A stretch of 12,526 bases of DNA from Adhaeribacter sp. (GCA_028288395.1 JAQBNV010000392.1:1-12526), one strand, 5' to 3'; shown: positions 1-6,438, counted from the first letter of the stretch. Program-made: numbers and translations. The notes: generated from the sequence alone by a model not told the origin.

Positions 1-1157
1 TTACTACGCTTAACCTGGGGCCCACGCACCCGGCTACGCACGGTATTTTCCAGAATATATTGCAGATGGACGGCGAGAAGATTATCTCGGGCGTGCCCAC
101 CATCGGCTACATTCACCGGGCTTTTGAGAAAATTGCCGAGCGCCGGCCATTTTACCAGATTACCCCATTAACCGACCGCATGAACTACTGCTCCTCCCCT
201 ATTAATAATATGGGCTGGTGGATGACCGTAGAAAAACTTTTGGGTGTTAAAACTCCTAAGCGGGCCGATTACATGCGTGTAATTGTAATGGAACTGGCCC
301 GGATTACCGACCACCTGATTTGTAACTCTATTCTGGGCGTGGACTCCGGCGCTTTTACCGGCTTCTTGTACGTGTTTCAGGAGCGGGAGAAAATATACGA
401 AATTTACGAAGAAATCAGCGGCGCCCGCTTAACCACCAACATGGGCCGGATTGGCGGCATGGAGCGTGATTTTACGCCGGTTGCCCTCCACAAACTTCGC
501 GAATGGATAGCTGGCTTCCCGAAAGTAATGAAGGAATTCGAATCGTTGTTTACCCGCAACCGGATTTTCGTGGATCGCATCAAAAATGTAGGACCAATTA
601 CGGCGGAGCGGGCCTTGAACTATGGTTTTACCGGGCCCAATCTGCGGGCAGCTGGCGTCGATTACGACGTACGGGTAATGAACCCTTATTCTTCTTACGA
701 AGATTTTGATTTTGAAATACCAGTAGGTACCACTGGCGATACGTACGACCGCTTTATGGTGCGTAACGAAGAAATCTGGCAAAGCTTCCGGATTATTCAG
801 CAAGCCTTGGAAAACTTACCCGAAGGTCCGTTTCACGCCGATGCACCGGAATATTTTTTACCCCCGAAGCAGGAAGTTTACCGCAACATGGAAGCTTTGA
901 TCTACCACTTTAAAATAATAATGGGAGAGATTGATGCGCCGGTTGGAGAAGTTTACCATTCTGTAGAAGGAGGTAACGGGGAGTTAGGGTTTTATTTAAT
1001 TAGTGATGGGGGTCGAACCCCGTATCGCCTGCATTTCCGTCGGCCTTGCTTTATTTACTACCAGGCTTACCCCGAAATGGTGGTAGGCAGTCAGCTTTCC
1101 GATGCTATTTTGATTTTAAGCAGCATGAATGTGATTGCCGGGGAGTTAGACGCTTAA
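1..1157 (+). CDS. nuoD: NADH-quinone oxidoreductase subunit D (5' partial)
   Basis: This is the 49-kDa-type subunit of complex I. It sits in the peripheral arm at the junction with NuoB and NuoH and forms much of the quinone pocket. The reading frame is open from base 3 and already carries the conserved N-terminal motif GPTHPATHG (codons 18-44), so the true start is upstream of the window. The in-frame TTG at 60 is not a real start. The second His of that motif (codon 39-41) corresponds to the family's quinone-headgroup His, and the Tyr of TDRMNY (codon 186-188) to the quinone-binding Tyr. Other family blocks are TNMGRIGGMERDF (around 433-471), a GPNLRAAG-type block (around 634-657), and the C-terminal half of the [NiFe]-hydrogenase-like large-subunit fold, ending in IAGELDA. 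The Cys ligands of hydrogenases are absent, as expected for NuoD. The gene is separate from nuoC, judging by what is visible. Identification is very secure; only the N-terminus is missing. Confidence 0.97.
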   Translation, partial: TTLNLGPTHPATHGIFQNILQMDGEKIISGVPTIGYIHRAFEKIAERRPFYQITPLTDRMNYCSSPINNMGWWMTVEKLLGVKTPKRADYMRVIVMELARITDHLICNSILGVDSGAFTGFLYVFQEREKIYEIYEEISGARLTTNMGRIGGMERDFTPVALHKLREWIAGFPKVMKEFESLFTRNRIFVDRIKNVGPITAERALNYGFTGPNLRAAGVDYDVRVMNPYSSYEDFDFEIPVGTTGDTYDRFMVRNEEIWQSFRIIQQALENLPEGPFHADAPEYFLPPKQEVYRNMEALIYHFKIIMGEIDAPVGEVYHSVEGGNGELGFYLISDGGRTPYRLHFRRPCFIYYQAYPEMVVGSQLSDAILILSSMNVIAGELDA

Positions 1158-1162
1158 TTTAA

Positions 1163-1179
1163 AGTGATTAGCTGTTAGT
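1163..1179 (-). repeat. Inverted partial copy of the CTAAT-type intergenic repeat
   Basis: Just behind the nuoD stop, the reverse complement of this 17-bp segment reads ACTAACAGCTAATCACT. It matches 16 of 17 bases of the sequence directly before nuoJ (6417-6433, ACTAATAGCTAATCACT). The match is seen directly. That it belongs to a dispersed intergenic repeat family is inference, and low-complexity TA-rich composition makes some chance similarity possible. Confidence 0.45.
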
Positions 1180-1200
1180 ATTTAGTTATTTAGATAAACC

Positions 1201-1241
1201 TTTAATCCCCAAGTTGCCCTTTTAGGGAATTGGGGATTAAA
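1201..1241. repeat. Perfect 12-bp intergenic palindrome between nuoD and nuoE
   Basis: TTTAATCCCCAA (1201-1212) is the exact reverse complement of TTGGGGATTAAA (1230-1241). Inside the 17-nt loop a second small stem is possible, CCCT (1217-1220) with AGGG (1224-1227). In RNA this would be a stable two-tier hairpin in the nuoD-nuoE spacer. It is followed by A-rich, not T-rich, sequence, so it is a poor intrinsic terminator on the + strand. It could stabilise the 3' end of the upstream mRNA segment, mark an RNA processing site, or be a REP-like dispersed palindrome. C4/G4-flanked intergenic palindromes of this look occur in Bacteroidota genomes as far as I recall, but I cannot confirm copy number here. 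Confidence 0.75.
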
Positions 1242-1312
1242 AACGAATAAACAGCAGCTTTGGGAAACTCTTGAGCTACTGATAAAAACAGAAATAAATA
1301 CAAAAATCGTTG

Positions 1313-1822
1313 ATGGAATCACCAACAACTCAAAATGAAGTACAATTTTCGGAGGCGGCCATGGCCGAAATCAGAAGATATATTTCACACTATCCTGCCG
1401 AACGGAAAAAATCGGCTATTCTTCCTGTGCTACATATTGCCCAAGCTGAATTTGGCGGTTGGGTAAGCCCGCAGGTACAGGAAAAAGTAGCCGAAATACT
1501 CGATATTCAGCCAATTGAGGTATTCGAAGTAGCCTCTTTTTATACCATGTTTAACCTGAAACCGGTAGGCAAGCACGTACTGGAAGTATGCCGGACCGGC
1601 CCCTGCATGTTACGCGGTGCCGACGGCCTGATCGAACACTTGGAAAACCGCTTAGGTTGCCACGTAGGTAAAACCAGCCCCGACGGGCTTTTTACCTTAA
1701 AAACAGTTGAGTGCCTGGCGGCCTGTGGTATGGGCCCAATGCTGCAAATCCGGGAAAAATATTATGAGAACCTGGACCCGCAGAAAATGGACCAACTGCT
1801 CAACGACCTAAGCAAAGCATAA
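1313..1822 (+). CDS. nuoE: NADH-quinone oxidoreductase subunit E (24-kDa type, [2Fe-2S])
   Basis: This thioredoxin-like [2Fe-2S] subunit pairs with NuoF in the NADH-oxidising tip of complex I and holds cluster N1a. From the ATG at 1313 it is 169 residues, a normal length. An N-terminal helical domain (about residues 12-75, including KSAILPVLHIAQAEFGGW at 33-50) is followed by the thioredoxin-like domain. The N1a ligands are Cys93 and Cys98 (CRTGPC) and Cys134 and Cys138 (CLAAC). I chose the ATG at 1313 over the adjoining in-frame TTG at 1310. A second in-frame ATG at 1361 (Met17) has GGAGG six bases upstream, but starting there would drop the family-conserved FSEAAMAEI segment, so it is less likely. 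The spacer to nuoD is 155 nt and to nuoF 89 nt. Nothing in the gene looks damaged. Confidence 0.96.
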   Translation: MESPTTQNEVQFSEAAMAEIRRYISHYPAERKKSAILPVLHIAQAEFGGWVSPQVQEKVAEILDIQPIEVFEVASFYTMFNLKPVGKHVLEVCRTGPCMLRGADGLIEHLENRLGCHVGKTSPDGLFTLKTVECLAACGMGPMLQIREKYYENLDPQKMDQLLNDLSKA

Positions 1823-1828
1823 AGTTAG

Positions 1829-1844
1829 TACCTGGTAGCAGGTA
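1829..1844. other. Small hairpin behind nuoE
   Basis: TACCTG (1829-1834) pairs perfectly with CAGGTA (1839-1844) across a GTAG loop, seven bases after the nuoE stop. Six base pairs with no T-run behind (AAAAGG follows) do not make a convincing terminator. It is recorded as a possible weak RNA structure in the nuoE-nuoF spacer; chance is a real alternative. Confidence 0.3.
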
Positions 1845-1876
1845 AAAGGATTGAAAATTAAGAAATTAGCGCACTA

Positions 1877-1899
1877 TTGTTTTAAAAGCTAATTACTAA
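1877..1899 (+). repeat. CTAATTACTAA-type leader element before nuoF
   Basis: The 23-nt sequence beginning TTGTTTTAAAAGCTAATTACTAA recurs before nuoJ (6401-6421) with only two single-base deletions. It ends 12 nt before the nuoF ATG, in an A-rich leader that has no Shine-Dalgarno motif. The similarity is visible. A role in translation initiation or a mobile-repeat origin is inference. Confidence 0.5.
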
Positions 1900-1911
1900 A
1901 GACTAAACCCC

Positions 1912-3258
1912 ATGGGATTAAAAATATTAACGGAACATATAAATGTACCAGGCATTGATACCCTGGAAACCTATCGCAAGTTGGGAGGTTACCGCTCGGT
2001 AGAGAAAGCCCTGAAAACCATGACCCCTGATGAAGTGGTGGAAGAAGTTAAGAAGTCGGGTTTGCGGGGCCGGGGCGGGGCTGGGTTCCCAACCGGATTA
2101 AAGTGGAGTTTTTTGGCCAAGCCGGAAGGCAAGCCACGTTACCTCGTTTGCAATGCTGACGAATCGGAGCCGGGCACCTTTAAAGACCGGGTGCTGATGG
2201 AGAAAATTCCGCACGCGCTGATTGAGGGCATGATTACTTCCAGCTATGCCTTAGGGGCACGCACCTCCTATATATATATTCGCGGCGAATTAATGTTTGT
2301 ACTGCGCATCCTGGAAAAAGCTATTGCCGAATGTTACGCCGCCGGGTTATTAGGCGAAAATATATTGGGTTCGGGCTACTCGCTGGACTTACACGTGCAT
2401 CCGGGTGGTGGTGCTTACATCTGCGGTGAGGAAACAGCTTTACTCGAATCACTGGAAGGAAAACGGGGCAACCCGCGTAATAAACCGCCATTTCCGGCAG
2501 TTTGGGGCCTTTATGGCTGTCCTACGGTGGTAAACAATGTAGAGTCTATTGCTACAGTACCCTGGATTGTAAATAATACCGGCGAAGAATACGCCAAAAT
2601 TGGGGTCGGCCGCAGTACCGGCACAAAATTAATCTCGGCCGGCGGGCATATCAACAATCCCGGCGTTTACGAGATTGAACTGGGCTTACCGGTAGAAGAA
2701 TTCTTGTTCTCCGACGAATATTGCGGTGGTATCTGGAAAGGCCGGAAGTTCAAGGCCATTGTGGCTGGTGGTTCTTCGGTGCCGATTTTACCGGGCGAAT
2801 TATTTCTGAAAACAGCGGAGGGCACGCCTCGCTTAATGACGTATGAATCGCTGTCGGAAGGTGGTTTTGTAAGCGGTACGATGCTGGGCTCGGGTGGCTT
2901 TATTGTAATGGATGATACCACCTGTATTGTGCGCAACACCTGGAACTTCTCCCGCTTTTATCACCACGAATCGTGCGGGCAGTGTAGCCCGTGCCGCGAA
3001 GGAACCGGCTGGATGGAGAAAATATTACATCGCCTCGAACATGGCCATGGCCACATGCACGACATTGATTTATTAGTAAACGTTTCGAAGCAGATCGAAG
3101 GCAATACCATTTGCCCGTTGGGTGATGCGGCTGCCTGGCCGGTAGCCAGTGCCGTGCGCCATTTTCGCGACGAGTTTGAATGGCACGTGAAACATCCGGA
3201 AAAGGCTACGGCAGCGGGTGCGGTTTACAGCGGCGCGGAAGATTTGGCGTTTGCTTAA
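1912..3258 (+). CDS. nuoF: NADH-quinone oxidoreductase subunit F (NADH/FMN-binding, [4Fe-4S] N3)
   Basis: This is the catalytic 51-kDa-type subunit that binds NADH and FMN, takes the hydride and passes electrons to cluster N3. At 448 residues it is full length for the family. The glycine-rich nucleotide/FMN loop [14 protein letters not shown] is at 52-65, the flavin segment [14 protein letters not shown] at 80-93, and [12 protein letters not shown] at 167-178. The N3 ligands are Cys355, Cys358 and Cys361 ([12 protein letters not shown]) with Cys401 ([12 protein letters not shown]). The start ATG at 1912 follows an A-rich leader and gives a normal N-terminus ([17 protein letters not shown]). 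A local oddity is a His-rich turn, residues 377-383 (HGHGHMH), in the helical domain between the N3 ligands. The gene follows nuoE by 89 nt and is followed by a 167-nt repeat-bearing spacer before nuoG. Presence of E, F and G argues for genuine NADH input rather than the ferredoxin-type complex I that lacks these subunits. Confidence 0.97.
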   Translation: MGLKILTEHINVPGIDTLETYRKLGGYRSVEKALKTMTPDEVVEEVKKSGLRGRGGAGFPTGLKWSFLAKPEGKPRYLVCNADESEPGTFKDRVLMEKIPHALIEGMITSSYALGARTSYIYIRGELMFVLRILEKAIAECYAAGLLGENILGSGYSLDLHVHPGGGAYICGEETALLESLEGKRGNPRNKPPFPAVWGLYGCPTVVNNVESIATVPWIVNNTGEEYAKIGVGRSTGTKLISAGGHINNPGVYEIELGLPVEEFLFSDEYCGGIWKGRKFKAIVAGGSSVPILPGELFLKTAEGTPRLMTYESLSEGGFVSGTMLGSGGFIVMDDTTCIVRNTWNFSRFYHHESCGQCSPCREGTGWMEKILHRLEHGHGHMHDIDLLVNVSKQIEGNTICPLGDAAAWPVASAVRHFRDEFEWHVKHPEKATAAGAVYSGAEDLAFA

Positions 3259-3268
3259 GCGCTTTGCG

Positions 3269-3345
3269 CGATGTTCGATTGTTCGAGGTTAAATTTTTTG
3301 ATGATAAAAAAAGTCGAAATATCGAATTTCTAAATATCGAACATC
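3269..3345. repeat. ATGTTCGATT hairpin repeat, copy 1 (nuoF-nuoG spacer)
   Basis: GATGTTCGAT (3270-3279) is the exact reverse complement of ATCGAACATC (3336-3345). The 5' arm region 3269-3286 matches 17 of 18 bases of 10959-10976 in the nuoM-nuoN spacer, the second copy. In copy 1 the arms are 56 nt apart. The interval holds a TTTTTT/AAAAAA pairing (3294-3299 with 3306-3311), a GAAAT/ATTTC mini-stem (3316-3320 with 3326-3330), and a 10-bp direct repeat AAATATCGAA (3317-3326 and 3332-3341). A short GCGC-TTT-GCGC hairpin (3259-3269) directly follows the nuoF stop and abuts it. TTTT follows the 3' arm, so partial termination is conceivable. A dispersed intergenic repeat is the most likely explanation. 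Confidence 0.6.
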
Positions 3346-3393
3346 TTTTGTATATATATAAATACCGAGTTAAGTAGTGGTTCTTAACCGAAC

Positions 3394-3425
3394 AACGAAC
3401 AACAATTAACGAACAACGAAATTAA
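3394..3425 (+). repeat. CGAACAA-type 32-bp leader, copy 1 (immediately before nuoG)
   Basis: This A-rich, T-poor block ends at the base before the nuoG ATG. It contains three AACGAACAA/AACGAACAACGAA units and matches 29 of 32 bases of 7502-7533, which sits three bases before the nuoL ATG. It takes the place where a ribosome binding site would be, and no GGAGG-like motif is present. Being unstructured and A-rich, it could serve as a Bacteroidota-style translation leader; that role is inference. It can also pair imperfectly with 3273-3292 (see findings). Confidence 0.6.
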
Positions 3426-4418
3426 ATGGCTAAAATAACTTTTGACGGCATTGAGGTAGAGGTGGAAGACGGAACTTCCATTCTGAATGCTGCGCGTAAA
3501 ATTGGCGGTAAAATAGTACCGCCGGCCATGTGTTATTATAAACCTTTAGCAGGCAGCGGCGGTAAATGCCGGGTTTGCCTAGTAAAAGTAACACAAGGCT
3601 CGGCAAAGGACCCGCGTCCGATGCCTAAACTGGTGGCTTCCTGCGTTACACCGGTACAAGATGGCATGGTGGTAGAAAACACCTTATCGCCGCAGGTACT
3701 CGAAGCCCGCAAAGGTGTAGTAGAGATGCTGTTAATCAACCATCCCTTGGATTGCCCGGTTTGCGACCAAGCCGGCGAGTGCGATCTGCAGAACCTTTCG
3801 TACGAGCACGGCACTTCCGGTACCCGCTACGAAGAAGAGCGCCGCACTTTCGACAAAGTAGATATTGGTCCTTTGATACAGCTACACATGACCCGGTGCA
3901 TTCTGTGCTACCGCTGCGTATATACCGCCGATCAGATTACCGATAAGCGGGTACACGGCATTTTGGGCCGCGGCGATGCCGCCGAAATTGGTACCTACAT
4001 CGAAAATGTAATCGACAACGATTTTTCCGGTAATGTAATCGATGTGTGTCCGGTAGGCGCTTTAACTGATAAAACTTTCCGGTTTAAAAACCGGGTGTGG
4101 TTTACCAAGCCGGTAGATGCGCACCGCGATTGCCCAAAATGTTCGGGTAAAGTGGTATTGTGGAACCGGGGAAGCGATGTATTACGGGTAACGGCCCGCA
4201 AAAATGAATACGGCGAAGTTGTAGAATTTATCTGTAACGAATGCCGGTTCGACAAAAAAGAAGTATCTGACTGGATAATAGATGGTCCGCGCCATATTGC
4301 CCGGGCTTCGGTTATTTCGGCCAACCATTACGAATTACCGGTGGTGAATCCGCAAATTATTGCGGACCTGCCCGAGAGTACTACCAAAGAATTAAACCTG
4401 CTTCCAAGACCTTTCTAA
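3426..4418 (+). CDS. nuoG: Compact NADH-quinone oxidoreductase subunit G ([2Fe-2S]/[4Fe-4S] protein without Mo-bisMGD domain)
   Basis: This complex I subunit carries the Fe-S relay between NuoF and NuoI. It is only 330 residues, while typical NuoG has about 680-910. Residues 1-80 are the ferredoxin-like domain with N1b ligands Cys36, Cys48, Cys51 and Cys73; the Cys51-Cys73 loop carries about eight extra residues (QGSAKDPRPMPK region). The N5 site is His106, Cys110, Cys113 and Cys119. The N4 site is Cys158, Cys161, Cys164 and Cys208 (CPVGAL). The molybdopterin-oxidoreductase-like domain that normally follows is missing; in its place a ~100-residue tail has paired Cys motifs CPKC (236-239) and CNEC (270-273). 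No frameshift or internal stop explains the shortness, and nuoH begins six bases later, so this is a natural short form, as I recall from Flavobacteriia and Cytophagia. It may be labelled simply '2Fe-2S iron-sulfur binding protein' in other annotations. Confidence 0.93.
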   Translation: MAKITFDGIEVEVEDGTSILNAARKIGGKIVPPAMCYYKPLAGSGGKCRVCLVKVTQGSAKDPRPMPKLVASCVTPVQDGMVVENTLSPQVLEARKGVVEMLLINHPLDCPVCDQAGECDLQNLSYEHGTSGTRYEEERRTFDKVDIGPLIQLHMTRCILCYRCVYTADQITDKRVHGILGRGDAAEIGTYIENVIDNDFSGNVIDVCPVGALTDKTFRFKNRVWFTKPVDAHRDCPKCSGKVVLWNRGSDVLRVTARKNEYGEVVEFICNECRFDKKEVSDWIIDGPRHIARASVISANHYELPVVNPQIIADLPESTTKELNLLPRPF

Positions 4419-4424
4419 ACCCCT

Positions 4425-5510
4425 ATGGAAATACCCGTAATTGCCATCCAAGCGCTGATTATCCTTGCCATTTTTGGTATTACCTTATTAATTGCGACTT
4501 ACTGCACCTGGGCCGAACGCCGGATTGCCGGTTTCCTGCAAGACCGGCCCGGTCCAAACCGGGTAGGTCCCTGGGGGTTGGGGCAGCCCTTGGCCGATGC
4601 CGTGAAATTGTTTTTTAAAGAAGAATTTATTCCGGCCAGTGCAAATAAATGGTTATTTATTGCGGGTCCGGCCTTGGCCATGTTAACTGCTCTGATGAGC
4701 AGCGCCGTGGTTCCTTTTGGCAATACCCTGATACTCGAAGATTTTGGAGCCGTGATGTTGCAGGGTATAGAGGTAAACATCGGCATGCTATATATTTTCG
4801 GGGTAGTTTCGCTGGGCGTGTACGGAATTATGATTGGGGGATGGGCTTCTAACAACAAATTCTCATTATTAGGAGCTATCCGGGCGGCCTCGCAAAATAT
4901 TAGTTACGAGATTGCCCTGGGACTTTCTTTGATAGCGGTTTTAATGATGACTGGCACTTTATCGTTGCGGGAAATAGCGTTGCAGCAAGCCGAACCCCTA
5001 TTCGGGATTTCGGGAATGAACTGGAATATTTTTTACCAGCCGCTCGGTTTTATTATATTCTTAACCTGCGCTTTTGCCGAAACCAACCGGACACCTTTTG
5101 ACTTACCGGAATCGGAAGCCGAACTGGTAGGCGGTTACCACACCGAATACGGATCGATGAAACTGGGCTTATACCTGTTTGCCGAATACGTAAATATTAT
5201 TGTGGTATCGGCCGTAATGAGCACTTTGTATTTCGGCGGTTTTAACTTTCCCTTTCAGAATGAGATTGGCGCTTTTCTTTCCAGCGACCCCACGGTAGCC
5301 CATAATATTATTACCATTATGGGTACGGTGGTGTTCTTCCTGAAGATATTTGCCTTTATCTTTTTCTTTATGTGGGTGCGCTGGACTTTACCGCGTTTCC
5401 GCTATGACCAATTGCTAAACTTAGGCTGGAAAGGTTTAATTCCGCTTTCGATAATCAATATTGTTTTAACCGGCGCCGCTATCTTATTATCAATGCGCTT
5501 TGGTTGGTAA
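4425..5510 (+). CDS. nuoH: NADH-quinone oxidoreductase subunit H (membrane docking subunit)
   Basis: This multi-helix inner-membrane subunit (ND1 type) anchors the peripheral arm and forms the quinone entry channel with NuoB and NuoD. It has 361 residues, slightly longer than E. coli NuoH. The family signature ERRIAGFLQDRPGPNRVGP is at 31-49. The acidic cytoplasmic loop AETNRTPFDLPESEAELV (218-235), with Glu219, Asp226, Glu229, Glu231 and Glu233, is intact and is followed by GGYHTEYG. The penultimate loop reads WVRWTLPRFRYDQLLNLGWK (317-336). About eight hydrophobic helices are visible. The ATG lies six bases after the nuoG stop, so the two are probably translationally linked. It is the last gene before the largest gap of the operon. 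Confidence 0.97.
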   Translation: MEIPVIAIQALIILAIFGITLLIATYCTWAERRIAGFLQDRPGPNRVGPWGLGQPLADAVKLFFKEEFIPASANKWLFIAGPALAMLTALMSSAVVPFGNTLILEDFGAVMLQGIEVNIGMLYIFGVVSLGVYGIMIGGWASNNKFSLLGAIRAASQNISYEIALGLSLIAVLMMTGTLSLREIALQQAEPLFGISGMNWNIFYQPLGFIIFLTCAFAETNRTPFDLPESEAELVGGYHTEYGSMKLGLYLFAEYVNIIVVSAVMSTLYFGGFNFPFQNEIGAFLSSDPTVAHNIITIMGTVVFFLKIFAFIFFFMWVRWTLPRFRYDQLLNLGWKGLIPLSIINIVLTGAAILLSMRFGW

Positions 5511-5830
5511 TATTTTATTGCAGCTACTATACCACTAAAGTAGTTTGGTTTAAAAGCGAGTGAATGCCAACTCTTTTAAATAATATTGGGATACAAGGTC
5601 TTCTATAGCAATGAAGGTTATAACATATGATATTGGTTGCAAACTGTATTAGATAAGCGGATAAAAACTTTAGCAGTTTATTACGGATAAAAAATATTCT
5701 AAAAAATAAATTTTGTTTAAATAGTATTTCTCGCTTTTCGAAAGAGAGACTTATTTATTAAAAAAATATACTATAATATTCTTCTCCAAAAGCTTTTTAG
5801 CATAAGGGAGAACTTAATATAAAATCAGAA
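5511..5830. other. AT-rich 320-bp gap between nuoH and nuoI without a gene
   Basis: No credible coding sequence is present; the best small frame is 13 codons at 5611-5652. G+C is about 27% over 5521-5820 and about 23% over 5641-5820, clearly below the flanking genes. Visible structures are weak: AGCTACT (5522-5528) facing AGTAGTT (5539-5545), the palindrome GTTATAAC (5617-5624), a hairpin at 5729-5749 (TCTC/GAGA plus CTTT/AAAG around a TCG loop, one mismatch), and AAAAGCTTTT (5788-5797). A GGGAG at 5806-5810 is too far from the nuoI ATG to be its ribosome site. A near-match to the -7 box (AAATTTTG, 5708-5715) lacks a -33 partner. It could be a leader with a promoter I cannot define, or the decayed remains of an insertion. 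Confidence 0.7.
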
Positions 5831-6358
5831 ATGCAATTAACAAATAGAAAGAAAGTATTGGAACAGAAGCCAATGACCGTGGCCGAGAAGATGTATCTTC
5901 CGGCCATTTTCAACGGGCTTTCCATTACCATGCGTCACTTTTTTAAGAAAAAGCCTACCATTCAATACCCGGAGCAAACCCGGGAATTTGGCCGGGAATT
6001 CCGGGGATTACACGTATTGCGCCGGGATGAAAAAGGCCGGGAACGTTGTACAGCCTGCGGTTTATGCGCAGTAGCTTGTCCGGCCGAAGCCATTACCATG
6101 GTAGCCGGCGAGCGCAAAAAAGGCGAAGAGCATCTGTATCGCGAAGAGAAATACGCTGTGTCGTACGAAATAAATATGCTACGTTGCATTTTTTGCGGCT
6201 TATGCGAAGAAGCATGTCCGAAAGAAGCGGTATTCTTGCAAAATGATAAAACCGCGCCTTCGCGTTACGAGCGCGACGAGTTTATTTACGGCAAAGACCG
6301 GTTGCTGGAGCCATTAAACGCTGCTAATTCAAAAGACAATATTAAATACAGATATTAA
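5831..6358 (+). CDS. nuoI: NADH-quinone oxidoreductase subunit I (2x[4Fe-4S] ferredoxin-type)
   Basis: This TYKY-type subunit holds clusters N6a and N6b and carries electrons from NuoG towards NuoB. It has 175 residues. An N-terminal segment (about 15-45, FNGLSITMRHFFKKKPT) acts as the membrane-surface amphipathic anchor in this family. It is followed by two classic ferredoxin motifs: CTACGLCAVACP (Cys73, 76, 79, 83) and CIFCGLCEEACP (Cys119, 122, 125, 129). FRGLHVLRRDEKGRERC and the post-motif block EAVFLQNDKTAPSRYERDEFIYGKDRLL are typical. The ATG at 5831 is preceded by A-rich sequence with no ribosome-binding motif at proper distance. The 320-nt gap upstream means it may depend on its own promoter or on read-through from nuoH. 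All eight ligands are intact. Confidence 0.97.
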   Translation: MQLTNRKKVLEQKPMTVAEKMYLPAIFNGLSITMRHFFKKKPTIQYPEQTREFGREFRGLHVLRRDEKGRERCTACGLCAVACPAEAITMVAGERKKGEEHLYREEKYAVSYEINMLRCIFCGLCEEACPKEAVFLQNDKTAPSRYERDEFIYGKDRLLEPLNAANSKDNIKYRY

Positions 6359-6400
6359 TTAGGCAATTAAGTAAGGGCTGCGGGCAACTATTTCCTGGCT

Positions 6401-6433
6401 TTGTTTAAAACTAATTACTAATAGCTAATCACT
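6401..6433 (+). repeat. CTAATTACTAA-type leader element before nuoJ
   Basis: 6401-6421 corresponds to the element before nuoF (1877-1899) with two single-base indels. 6417-6433 corresponds in inverted orientation to 1163-1179 after nuoD (16 of 17). The element runs almost up to the nuoJ ATG at 6439. A related TAGCTAA string occurs six bases further from the ATG in the nuoK leader (7091-7097). Shared ancestry is plausible but the sequences are short and of low complexity. Confidence 0.5.
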
Positions 6434-6438
6434 AAATA

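Noticed and set aside
429..803. Long minus-strand open frame opposite nuoD
   Set aside because: It lies entirely within the well-conserved nuoD frame and its translation resembles no family; it is a shadow frame. The same applies to minus-strand frames opposite nuoF, nuoG, nuoH, nuoI, nuoJ, nuoL and nuoM.
1255..1262. CAGCTTTG as a promoter -7 box for nuoE
   Set aside because: The first base does not match TAnnTTTG, and the nearest TTG (1230-1232) lies within the palindrome arm at a poor spacing; evidence too weak.
1361..1822. Alternative nuoE start at Met17 with GGAGG six bases upstream
   Set aside because: The residues before Met17 (FSEAA) fit the NuoE N-terminus, and Shine-Dalgarno motifs carry little weight in Bacteroidota. 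The GGAGG is probably incidental coding sequence.
3180..3377. Plus-strand frame overlapping the end of nuoF and the spacer
   Set aside because: It is out of frame with nuoF, shows no recognisable motif and runs into repeat sequence.
3269..3425. Repeated CGAACAA/TTCGATT units as a CRISPR array or iteron-type origin
   Set aside because: Units are not regularly spaced, are imperfect, lie inside an operon spacer and recur singly elsewhere; no cas or replication gene is present.
3426..4418. NuoG as a frameshifted or truncated pseudogene
   Set aside because: The frame is uninterrupted, all N1b/N5/N4 ligands are intact, the tail has its own Cys motifs, and nuoH follows after six bases with no leftover Mo-domain sequence.
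5611..5652. Thirteen-codon frame (MKVITYDIGCKLY) in the nuoH-nuoI gap
   Set aside because: Too short, no ribosome-binding signal and in a very AT-rich region; chance is sufficient.
5708..5715. AAATTTTG as a promoter -7 box for nuoI
   Set aside because: It misses the first consensus base and there is no TTTG/TTG at the expected -33 distance.
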